Below are positions 6,260 to 11,531 of a DNA stretch of 17,024 nucleotides, piece after piece. The position numbers and the translations under genes are program-made. Every line of letters starts with the position of its first letter. Positions within the stretch are counted from its first letter, which is position 1. The stretch covers positions 1-17,024 of the forward strand of contig CAQBRY010000034.1 in NCBI GenBank assembly GCA_948762645.1, given 5' to 3'. This stretch comes from an uncultured Eubacteriales bacterium. Lineage in GTDB: Bacteria > Bacillota > Clostridia > Oscillospirales > Acutalibacteraceae. The notes below the pieces were generated by a model, which was not told the DNA's origin, ran no database searches, and worked only from the letters and a program-made list of their open reading frames with translations.

Positions 6260-7000
6260 TTACCACAAATTTTCCAGACCTTTAAGCATACGTTCTTTTC
6301 TTTCTTTTTCTATACCACAGTATTTAAGAGTCATCTTTTCAGAACTGTGATTTAAGATGTCTTGAAGTGTAGCAAGTGCTGTCATATCATTTTTGTGTAT
6401 TTGCAAAAACCAATAGGCAAAGGTTTTTCTTAAAAAATGCGTTGAACAATGATATGGAAGTCCTAAATTTATTGCCATTGTATTGAATATACTTCTTACA
6501 GAGGATACATCTAGCGGATTGTTTTTACCTTTTTGACTTTTAAAAACATATTCATTGAGATTGTGATATCCGATTTTTCTTATATAAAGCGTTATAGCGG
6601 TTTTTATGTTTTCACTTATGGGCATTTTTCTCCGCTTTTTTGTCTTTTGCTCCACAATATCAATCTCTCTTTTCCACGAGTAATCTTCGTTAAAAAAATC
6701 ATAAAATTTTAGATTTAGCAAATCGCCACAGCGGTATCCTGTTGTAATACCTACAATAAACAAACAATAGTTGCGATATTCTTTCCTATCAAGAAAGTAT
6801 TTTTTGATTTTTTCTATTTCCTCCAATGTTTTTACGGAGTCTGCGGCCTGTGCTTTTGGCTTGCCTTGACTTGTAAAATTAGATTTTAGGGTATTATTTT
6901 TAGCTTTTTTTACCGGAAAATCAATAATATTTTCTTTAGAATTTTTGCACGAATAATTCCCTATACTTTCAAATGTTAATTGTGCGTATATAACAATCAC
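6260..7000 (-). CDS. Tyrosine recombinase / phage-type integrase
   Basis: About 246 residues. The C-terminal catalytic domain is complete: R90 in TGYRCGDLL, a beta-hairpin lysine in QKTKKRRK (119-125), H188-F-L-R191, H218 in LNHSS and the nucleophile Y227 in LKYCG. The N-terminal DNA-binding part is short (under 60 residues) and has no obvious SAM-like core domain, as in small plasmid resolvase-like integrases of Firmicutes. It catalyses site-specific strand exchange, such as element integration or multimer resolution. The start is uncertain: the GTG at 7000 overlaps the CGGAG ribosome site, so a start a few codons downstream at a non-standard codon, or a remodelled 5' end, is possible. I find no tRNA or clear attachment site beside it. 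Confidence 0.84.
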   Translation of the reverse strand: MIVIYAQLTFESIGNYSCKNSKENIIDFPVKKAKNNTLKSNFTSQGKPKAQAADSVKTLEEIEKIKKYFLDRKEYRNYCLFIVGITTGYRCGDLLNLKFYDFFNEDYSWKREIDIVEQKTKKRRKMPISENIKTAITLYIRKIGYHNLNEYVFKSQKGKNNPLDVSSVRSIFNTMAINLGLPYHCSTHFLRKTFAYWFLQIHKNDMTALATLQDILNHSSEKMTLKYCGIEKERKERMLKGLENLW

Positions 7001-7137
7001 TCCGTTAGCTTATTGTATAATAATTATATCATAAACCTATATATAAGTCATTAAATTGTGGCAACTATACACCATAGATATGAACTCATATAATTGTTAT
7101 TTTTTAGTGATTTCGACAAAATATGCACAACAAAAAT

Positions 7138-7184
7138 AATCGCTCTATTTCTTGACAACCTTCGGGATATTAGAGCGATTTTTT
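7138..7184. terminator. Strong bidirectional intrinsic terminator
   Basis: AATCGCTCTA (7138-7147) pairs perfectly over 10 bp with TAGAGCGATT (7171-7180). T-runs follow on the plus strand, and an AT-rich tract follows on the minus strand. No gene on either strand ends close by, so it probably insulates the recombinase from its neighbours. Confidence 0.7.
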
Positions 7185-7438
7185 ATTACTTCATTATCAT
7201 CTATTCTAATTAGTGCAGTAAAAATATGATTATAACGCTTGTTTTGAAACATTTTTGTGCTGGTAAGCTGACCTTTTACTTCTATTTTCCCGATTAATCA
7301 GAATGTTTGCAGAAGTATTTTTCTATGTTTTGTGTGAGTGAAGTTGGGAGTTTGTGAGAGGGTTACTTTTATTTATATGCTCGATTTTTGGCCCCTTTTT
7401 GTTGTTAAATATCCCCCCTAAATACTGAATTTTATCAA

Positions 7439-7471
7439 AAAATCCCGTCTTAAGTAATTAGTCGGGATTTT
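7439..7471 (-). terminator. Terminator of the ribbon-helix-helix gene
   Basis: AAAATCCCG (7471-7463 read on minus) and CGGGATTTT (7447-7439) form a 9-bp stem followed on the minus strand by a further T-run. It lies about 200 nt beyond the present stop of the repressor (7674) but directly after the end of the shifted tail frame at 7477, which supports the idea that the gene used to be longer. Confidence 0.65.
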
Positions 7472-7476
7472 CCGGT

Positions 7477-7673
7477 TTACTGTGCTTTGGAGCAGTTCCG
7501 CCGGGGAAAAACTTTTTTAATTTTTTGTTGCTTCTTCCTGTGTTTAGCTGTGCTGAAGATTTTAAAAAATAAACAAAGGTTTACACGTTGCCACCGGTCA
7601 AGCTGGAACACCTCCGGATGTTCCGTGTTCTTTGGTTCCTTCGGGTTTTCCGGGTCTTGCTCTTGCTGATGCT
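7477..7673 (-). pseudogene. Frameshifted former C-terminal tail of the ribbon-helix-helix protein
   Basis: Immediately after the repressor stop, the frame shifted by two bases is open to a TAA at 7477. Its first part (KHQQEQDPENPKEPKNTE, then HPEVFQLDR) has the same E/Q/K/P-rich character as the last residues of the intact gene (KEQKEQKSEHPEVLQVDR) and repeats its EHPEVxQxDR ending. The later part (rich in K and F) is less clearly coding. The open frame ends six bases before the terminator stem. I infer that a small indel next to the stop truncated a longer repressor; a purely DNA-level duplication is the alternative. Confidence 0.42.
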
Positions 7674-7706
7674 TTACCGGTCAACCTGCAACACTTCCGG
7701 ATGTTC
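7594..7706. repeat. Imperfect 30-bp direct repeat at the repressor 3' end
   Basis: The copies at 7594-7623 and 7677-7706 match at 27 of 30 positions and both contain CTCCGGATGTTC or TTCCGGATGTTC. The period is 83 bp, which is not a multiple of three, so the two copies encode the same peptide (EHPEVxQxDR on the minus strand) only in different frames. Confidence 0.72.
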
Positions 7707-7931
7707 TGATTTTTGCTCTTTCTGTTCTTTTAAAAACTCGTCAAAACTTTTCCCGGTGTCTCGTTCGATTTTTTCTTTAATTGCTTGTACTATAAAACTA
7801 CTTCTTGTATATGAAAGGTGTTTACAATGACTATCGAGAATACTAACTATATTCGGTTTTATTTGTAAATTAATTTGTTTATAAGCAGTTTTATTATATT
7901 TGTTTTTTGCTTTTGTGCTTGATGTGCCCAT
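7674..7931 (-). CDS. Ribbon-helix-helix (CopG/Arc-type) repressor
   Basis: The 85-residue protein is read from the ATG at 7931-7929, with GGAGG eight bases upstream; a longer in-frame start at 7946 would lie inside that site. After a basic leader (MGTSSTKAKNKYNKTA) come the beta strand YKQINLQIK and two helices (VSILDSHCKHL, SYTRSSFIVQAIKEKIERDTG), the ribbon-helix-helix fold. The strand inserts into the major groove as a dimer. The C-terminal tail is charged and low in complexity. Three 18-bp palindromes upstream, one on each divergent promoter, are the expected binding sites, so it probably represses itself and the plus-strand operon beginning near 8090. The gene seems to have lost part of its tail by an indel. 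Confidence 0.82.
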   Translation of the reverse strand: MGTSSTKAKNKYNKTAYKQINLQIKPNIVSILDSHCKHLSYTRSSFIVQAIKEKIERDTGKSFDEFLKEQKEQKSEHPEVLQVDR

Positions 7932-7951
7932 GATTAATACCTCCATATTAA

Positions 7952-8079
7952 TATACTTATATTAGTATATTATATTTTTTAAACGAACTTGTCAAATTGT
8001 AGCTTATGTACAAAATATTATACTTGTATAAGTATACAATCTATGTAAAAAATATTGACTTTATACTTATATAAGTATA
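7952..8079. repeat. Three near-identical 18-bp palindromic operators
   Basis: The copies are TATACTTATATTAGTATA (7952-7969), TATACTTGTATAAGTATA (8019-8036) and TATACTTATATAAGTATA (8062-8079). The third is a perfect palindrome; the other two each depart from it at a single position. The first overlaps the -10 region of the repressor's promoter, and the third fills the spacer and enters the -10 of the divergent plus-strand promoter. No such copy is seen elsewhere in the window. Ribbon-helix-helix repressors typically bind arrays like this. Confidence 0.82.
7969..7995 (-). promoter_or_regulatory. Promoter of the ribbon-helix-helix gene
   Basis: On the minus strand, perfect TTGACA (7995-7990) with TATAAT (7974-7969) at a short 15-nt spacing; TAATAT at 17 nt is an alternative -10. 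The first operator palindrome overlaps the -10, which predicts autorepression. Confidence 0.55.
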
Positions 8080-8083
8080 TAAT
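8055..8083 (+). promoter_or_regulatory. Operator-embedded promoter of the mobile-element operon
   Basis: TTGACT (8055-8060), a 17-nt spacer and perfect TATAAT (8078-8083). The perfect operator palindrome 8062-8079 covers the whole spacer and the first bases of the -10, so bound repressor would exclude RNA polymerase. Confidence 0.78.
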
Positions 8084-8093
8084 ATAAGAGTAA

Positions 8094-8253
8094 TCAATCA
8101 AAGGATTGAGAGGAACTTGAAAACTAAATAAGCGGCGAACAGTGCAGACCTTCGGCAAGACTGGAACTTGTGACAATCTCTTAAAAGTTACCGATTCAAC
8201 GTAAGGGGCGAGCGAGTACAGGATTCAAGATTTCGGGCGAAAGGTTGCACTGT
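8094..8253 (+). ncRNA. Candidate structured 5' leader RNA of the operon
   Basis: Transcription from the promoter at 8055-8083 would begin near 8090 and leave about 200 nt untranslated before the start at 8288. A first hairpin is TCAATC (8094-8099), loop AAAG, GATTGA (8104-8109). ACAGTGCA (8139-8146) then pairs perfectly with TGCACTGT (8246-8253), and the helix continues after one unpaired G with ACCTT (8148-8152) and AAGGT (8241-8245), giving 13 base pairs that close about 90 nt of inner sequence. Inside are CAAG/CTTG (8156-8159 with 8167-8170), GTGAC/GTTAC-type pairing and a repeated GATTCAA (8193-8199, 8222-8228). CTTGAA (8116-8121), outside the closing helix, is complementary to TTCAAG (8224-8229) inside it, a possible pseudoknot. 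I recognise no Rfam family. The region is more GC-rich than its surroundings. Confidence 0.6.
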
Positions 8254-8287
8254 ATAAGTGATATGTATTAATAAGGAGTTAAAACCA

Positions 8288-8797
8288 ATGGAATATTTTA
8301 ACAGCTGTAATTGTATTGAAGAACTCAAAAAGCAATATAGAACTTTATGTTTTAAGTATCACCCTGACATAAACAAAAGCCCGGAAGCGGTTCAAATAAT
8401 GCAAGTTATTAACAATGAATACGATGCTTTATTTGAGAAGTTAAAAAATGTATTTAGGAACCAAAACGGCGAAATCTACACGGATAAAAAACCGGTTAGC
8501 GAAGCTCCGGAGGACTTCCGAAAAATCATAAACGAGCTAATAAAGCTAGAGGGCCTCACGCTTGAATTAATGGGGCGGTGGATTTGGGTATATGGTGAAA
8601 CAAAGCCACACAAAGAAAAATTAAAAGAATTAAATTTCAGATGGTGTAAAAATAAAGGGGCTTGGAGTTGGCATCGCCCGGAAGATTTCACGGTGTCACG
8701 GGGTAAATATACCTTAAACGACATTCGGGAAAAATACGGCTCGACTACTTACGAGAAAAACAAATCGAAAAAAGGAATTGACGCAAAGGCAAGTTAA
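8288..8797 (+). CDS. J-domain-containing mobile-element protein
   Basis: The 169-residue protein is read from the ATG at 8288, with AAGGAG nine bases upstream; an in-frame GTG at 8258 has no ribosome site. Residues 1-60 form a J-domain: IEELKKQYRTLCFKYHPDINKS carries the diagnostic H25-P26-D27, which stimulates DnaK-type Hsp70 ATPases. The C-terminal half contains LELMGRWIWVYGETKPHKEKLKELNFRWCKNKGAWSW, a W-rich segment found in many small J proteins of plasmids, integrative elements and phages. It lacks the G/F-rich and zinc regions of true DnaJ. It is the first gene of the repressor-controlled operon and may recruit the host chaperone to a replication or transfer complex (inference). Confidence 0.82.
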   Translation: MEYFNSCNCIEELKKQYRTLCFKYHPDINKSPEAVQIMQVINNEYDALFEKLKNVFRNQNGEIYTDKKPVSEAPEDFRKIINELIKLEGLTLELMGRWIWVYGETKPHKEKLKELNFRWCKNKGAWSWHRPEDFTVSRGKYTLNDIREKYGSTTYEKNKSKKGIDAKAS

Positions 8798-8808
8798 AAG
8801 CATAAAGG

Positions 8809-8828
8809 GCGGTTATAACTGTAACCGC
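8809..8828 (+). other. Intergenic hairpin after the J-domain gene
   Basis: GCGGTTA (8809-8815) pairs perfectly with TAACCGC (8822-8828). No T-run follows directly, so it looks like an RNA-processing or stability stem rather than a terminator. A similar stem follows the next gene (9347-9366). Confidence 0.5.
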
Positions 8829-8902
8829 TCACCATCTACGACATTTTTACACTATCACAAATAAGCAAAATAAATCAATACAAATTTAAAGGAGCTTAAA
8901 AA

Positions 8903-9340
8903 ATGAACACTCAAAAAATTAAATTAAGTCAAACAAATTTAGAAGTAGAAGGGCAGCTGAAGGAATACGCAAACCAAAACAAATTAACAAGATACGTCTT
9001 TAAGGATCTTCTGAAAAATAGCGAATCATATAGCGGCGAAACATGGCTACACCGTTTAAAAAATCGCTGTGAGGACGTATCACACGGTTGTATTACCGGG
9101 ATAGTGTCAAGTTTAATATATTATACAGACACAGTCGCATTTTTTAAGAAGTACAAAAACGAAATAAGAGAGATATTGAAAGAGCTTGCGACGGATTGCG
9201 GAAGCGACTATGTATATAACAATATACTTGAGGGCGATATATTTATCGAGGACGTATTTACACAAAATAAGCTAGCATGGTTAGGGTATGAAGAAGTTAA
9301 TTTTAGGATTTTATCGATATTAGAAGATATAGAAGAATAG
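8903..9340 (+). CDS. Conserved mobile-element protein, DUF7222-like
   Basis: The 145-residue protein has an AAGGAG ribosome site eight bases upstream. Its central part, TWLHRLKNRCEDVSHGCITGIVSSLIYYTDTVAFFKKYKNEI, matches from memory a family common in plasmids and integrative elements of Firmicutes and Proteobacteria (pattern 'W..R...R..DV..HGC.SG.V..LIYY.DT..F...Y..EI'). I believe this is DUF7222. The acidic C-terminus (ILSILEDIEE) is also typical. No enzymatic motif or membrane segment is visible and no function is established. It is the second gene of the operon. Confidence 0.72.
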   Translation: MNTQKIKLSQTNLEVEGQLKEYANQNKLTRYVFKDLLKNSESYSGETWLHRLKNRCEDVSHGCITGIVSSLIYYTDTVAFFKKYKNEIREILKELATDCGSDYVYNNILEGDIFIEDVFTQNKLAWLGYEEVNFRILSILEDIEE

Positions 9341-9346
9341 AGAAAA

Positions 9347-9366
9347 GAGCGGTTAATGCATCGCTC
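9347..9366 (+). other. Intergenic hairpin after the DUF7222-like gene
   Basis: GAGCG (9347-9351) pairs with CGCTC (9362-9366). Its left arm and loop start (GAGCGGTTA) share the core GCGGTTA with the left arm of the hairpin at 8809-8828, suggesting a recurring intergenic element. Confidence 0.42.
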
Positions 9367-9390
9367 AAAATCCTTAGCACTTTATGTAGA

Positions 9391-9498
9391 AATGACTTCG
9401 GAGATATAGAAGTAGATGCTGAATTTATTCAGAAAAACGCTAAAAAAGATTTATTGATGATAGGAATGAATAGAAGGAGATTTTATAATAATGAATAA
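9391..9498 (+). pseudogene. Possible remnant of a small gene before 9491
   Basis: An open frame without a start codon of its own reads NDFGDIEVDAEFIQKNAKK and then DLLMIGMNRRRFYNNE up to a TAA at 9496-9498. The composition looks coding (acidic, regular hydrophobics), but no ribosome site or initiation codon precedes it and the frame is closed at 9304-9315 by a stop. It overlaps the start of the next gene by eight bases. It may be the 3' end of a deleted gene or chance; I assign no function. Confidence 0.28.
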
Positions 9499-9769
9499 AT
9501 TTTTAGGCAAATTAGTAATGACAAGAGAAATAAACGATTGTATTGCAGACGATGAAAATTTTGCGAAAGAGGTTTTAAAAGCATTAACACGATATAAAAA
9601 TCATGACTGGGGCGAGATGTGCGAAGAAGATAAACAGATGAATGATGAAGCCATAAAAAACGATAATGATAGAGTGTTTGCAGCGTATGAAACATCACAA
9701 GTAAAAATTTACATAATAACCGAATATGATCGAAGCTATACCACGATTTTATTTTCGTATGAATATTGA
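9491..9769 (+). CDS. Small conserved plasmid/integrative-element protein
   Basis: The 92-residue protein contains the signature HDWGEMCEEDKQMNDEAI (about 38-55), a middle 'RVFAAYET' and the end IYIITEYDRSYTTILFSYEY. This layout ('DWGd.c.eD...Nd.a.....r..saY....g..iwiiTE.DRs.TT.LfP.EY') is that of a small protein found again and again in plasmids and integrative conjugative elements, sometimes annotated 'plasmid related protein'. No catalytic or membrane motif is seen and its role is unknown. GAAGGAGA lies 11-12 nt upstream of the ATG. It supports the reading of this region as a mobile-element accessory block. Confidence 0.75.
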   Translation: MNKFLGKLVMTREINDCIADDENFAKEVLKALTRYKNHDWGEMCEEDKQMNDEAIKNDNDRVFAAYETSQVKIYIITEYDRSYTTILFSYEY

Positions 9770-9847
9770 TTAGAAAAAAGTAATAATGGCAAGTATAGAA
9801 CAGTAAACGCTTTATGAATTTTACAATAGGGAGGATTAATAAAAATC

Positions 9848-10117
9848 ATGCGTTATATTTCAGAAGCTAAAAATATTTATATTAAAGATTGGTACACAAA
9901 AAAATATCCTGATGATGAGCTGGGGCAGAATTTAAAAGATAATCTCAATTTCTATGACTTATTTGAAGCATTAGACGATTATAAAGACATATATAAATTT
10001 GCTGGTATAGACGATAGCTTGATCCGAGAACGCTTGTTCGAGAAATTAAGCGAAATAATGGGATGTGATTATGATGAAGTTTTTGACCAATGGATGTTGG
10101 CAAAAAGATATCACTAG
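9848..10117 (+). CDS. Small acidic mobile-element protein, unknown function
   Basis: The 89-residue protein has the sequence features YIKDWYTKKYPDDELGQNLK and FYDLFEALDDYKDIY, ending DYDEVFDQWMLAKRYH. It is acidic and aromatic, without cysteines conserved in pairs or membrane segments. I recall similar small proteins next to the previous two families in Firmicutes integrative elements but know no function. AGGGAGG stands about 13 nt before the ATG, a long spacing; no better start is visible in the frame. It sits 78 nt downstream of the 9491 gene in the same direction. Confidence 0.68.
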   Translation: MRYISEAKNIYIKDWYTKKYPDDELGQNLKDNLNFYDLFEALDDYKDIYKFAGIDDSLIRERLFEKLSEIMGCDYDEVFDQWMLAKRYH

Positions 10118-10159
10118 CAGCGGATCAGAAAACAATTAAACAGATAAGGAGACAAAAAA

Positions 10160-10762
10160 ATGAACGCTTGTAAAGTATTAGAGTTAATAGAGCTTAATAA
10201 AATAAAAGTTTTAAAAAATTGCGCTATTGAGGAAATAAAGCAATGCGAAATCAAATTAAAAAATGGAGTTTCAGAACTACAACGATATAAATTAGCATCA
10301 AAGTATTTAAAAAAAGTACATAAGAGTACTTCTGATGAAAGCTTTTATACAGCATGGACGGAAGAAGGTTATCAATGCTTTTGTGATGGATATACGGGGT
10401 TTTTACTTAAAAATCACATACCTGGAATTAATGTTTCATGTCAAGATAAGTTTTCACTTTTGGAAATATACAAAAATCTCAAATGCAATAATTATACAGA
10501 GTTTAAAATTGATTTTAATGATGTAAATGCACAACTAAAGATGAGCAAAGCTCAAAAGATAAAAACTTGCAGATACTATGTAAATGAAAAATGTTATAAC
10601 GCTGCTTATATAATGGATTGTTTTAAAATTTTAGGAGGAAAGGAAGTAACATTCACACAGCCAACTTCAAATAAAAAAATGTCTCCGGCGATATTGGAAA
10701 ATAATAATGGAATAGCTCTTTTAAGTCCAATAAAAGAACCTAAAAATAATAAATGCAACTGA
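10160..10762 (+). CDS. Possible DNA sliding-clamp-like (DnaN-fold) protein
   Basis: The 200-residue protein follows AAGGAG by eight bases. No strong catalytic motif is present. The C-terminal 60 residues (CYNAAYIMDCFKILGGKEVTF, a polar strand, then SPAILENNNGIALLSPIKE) resemble the last repeat of bacterial beta clamps and of small phage/plasmid clamp-like proteins, where 'Yl.d.lk.l....v.l.....+.P.ll...+g..lllPi+' is typical. The middle segment GYQCFCDGYTGFLLKN also fits a clamp strand-turn-strand unit. If right, it could bind a polymerase or the host clamp and help element replication. The assignment is tentative and rests on pattern alone; an unknown accessory function is equally possible. 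Confidence 0.6.
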   Translation: MNACKVLELIELNKIKVLKNCAIEEIKQCEIKLKNGVSELQRYKLASKYLKKVHKSTSDESFYTAWTEEGYQCFCDGYTGFLLKNHIPGINVSCQDKFSLLEIYKNLKCNNYTEFKIDFNDVNAQLKMSKAQKIKTCRYYVNEKCYNAAYIMDCFKILGGKEVTFTQPTSNKKMSPAILENNNGIALLSPIKEPKNNKCN

Positions 10763-10797
10763 TGATATTTTAGTTTTTAAAACAGACAAAACAAAAG

Positions 10798-10900
10798 ACC
10801 GTCTATCTACTCCACAGACAAACGGTAGAAACAAAACCACCTATAAAATCTCGTAAAAAATTATAAGGGCTTGCTATTTAATTATAACATAGCTTGCCCT
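10798..10900 (+). other. Two intergenic hairpins before the 10924 gene
   Basis: The first pairs ACCGTCT (10798-10804) with AGA...CGGT (ending 10826). The second is AGGGC-TT-GCTA (10866-10876) with TAGC-TT-GCCCT (10890-10900), two short perfect stems separated by a symmetric TT/TT internal loop, ending a few bases before the purine-rich ribosome site. Neither has a clean T-run. They may be processing or translation-control structures. Confidence 0.45.
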
Positions 10901-10923
10901 AAAAGGAAAGGACAAGTCTTAAA

Positions 10924-11514
10924 ATGAGGATAATAACAAAAGAATTTAGAGTTTATAAGTATGAAGAACTGAGGGAAAAAGCAAAAGAAAAAGTAAAACA
11001 GAAGTATATCGGTCACCTAGATCCGTATGATTTTACATACAACGTAATGGAAGATTTAAAAAATATAGGGCTGCAAAATTTAAGACCATATTATAGTTTG
11101 AGTTATTGTCAGGGTGATGGATTGTGTCTAGTGGGGCACATAGATTTTGATGAAATAAGTCCGGAACTCAAAAAAATATTTTGCAAAGATTTTCTCCTTT
11201 CGGATCATAAAATTTTTAAAAGTTTAAAGGAATATAGTCGGATAGAATTTAATCATATAGGAAAATACTATCACAAATATTCAGTAGAAATAGACGTTTA
11301 TCTTGACGGAAATTTAAACACAAAGAAATATCAAAATCATAGAAAAATCGCAAATAAACTAATAGAGAACATAACAGACTGGTACATGGATAAATGTGAT
11401 GAGTATGAGAAGTGGGGATATGAATTTTTTTATGGCATATCAGATGAAGAATTACAAGATTTTTGCGATGGCATGGAGTATGAATTTTTAGAAGATGGAA
11501 CTATTTTTAATTAA
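10924..11514 (+). CDS. Conserved phage/plasmid protein of unknown function
   Basis: The 196-residue protein opens with EFRVYKYEELREKAKEKVKQKY and contains YSLSYCQGDGLCLVGHIDFDE (about 58-78) and YHKYSVEIDVYLDG. It ends WYMDKCDEYEKWGYEFFYGISDEELQDFCDGMEYEFLEDG. The combination 'a.ek...(x)n.....I.YSLSyCQGDG..f.G' plus an acidic C-terminal 'Y.F.edG' is a recurrent pattern in Firmicutes phages and integrative elements annotated only as hypothetical. It is probably a cytoplasmic, acidic, alpha/beta protein. Such small acidic proteins are sometimes anti-restriction or anti-defence factors, but nothing in the sequence proves that here. A purine-rich AAAGGA site precedes the ATG. Confidence 0.74.
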   Translation: MRIITKEFRVYKYEELREKAKEKVKQKYIGHLDPYDFTYNVMEDLKNIGLQNLRPYYSLSYCQGDGLCLVGHIDFDEISPELKKIFCKDFLLSDHKIFKSLKEYSRIEFNHIGKYYHKYSVEIDVYLDGNLNTKKYQNHRKIANKLIENITDWYMDKCDEYEKWGYEFFYGISDEELQDFCDGMEYEFLEDGTIFN

Positions 11515-11531
11515 AGGAAGGGCGATCTTAA

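Larger units (their letters stand above)
7001..7476. other. Intergenic region between recombinase and repressor: terminators, otherwise no gene seen
   Basis: This stretch holds a possible recombinase promoter on the minus strand (TATAAT-like box near 7021-7026), a strong bidirectional terminator (7138-7184) and the repressor terminator (7439-7471). The AT-rich middle (7185-7437) has a short inverted repeat TGTTT-TG-AAACA around 7240-7252 but no credible reading frame. It could hold a recombination or transfer site, but I see no motif that proves it. Confidence 0.4.

Noticed and set aside
7240..7275. A possible transfer origin or attachment site around the inverted repeat TGTTT-TG-AAACA.
   Set aside because: The repeat is short and AT-rich, no known nick-site or core sequence was recognised, and no relaxase gene is in the window.
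7487..7830. Two plus-strand open frames opposite the repressor gene.
   Set aside because: They have no ribosome sites, odd low-complexity C/F/S-rich translations and lie antisense to the ribbon-helix-helix gene and its shifted tail.
7952..8079. The three palindromes as iterons of a replication origin or as a CRISPR-like array.
   Set aside because: Spacing is irregular (67 and 43 nt), no replication initiator is adjacent, and their placement on two promoters fits operators. There is no spacer-repeat structure.
8142..8204. A short open frame starting with GTG inside the leader RNA (VQTFGKTGTCDNLL...).
   Set aside because: It has no ribosome site and is shorter than any supported gene here. 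The stretch is better explained by base pairing, including the long closing helix.
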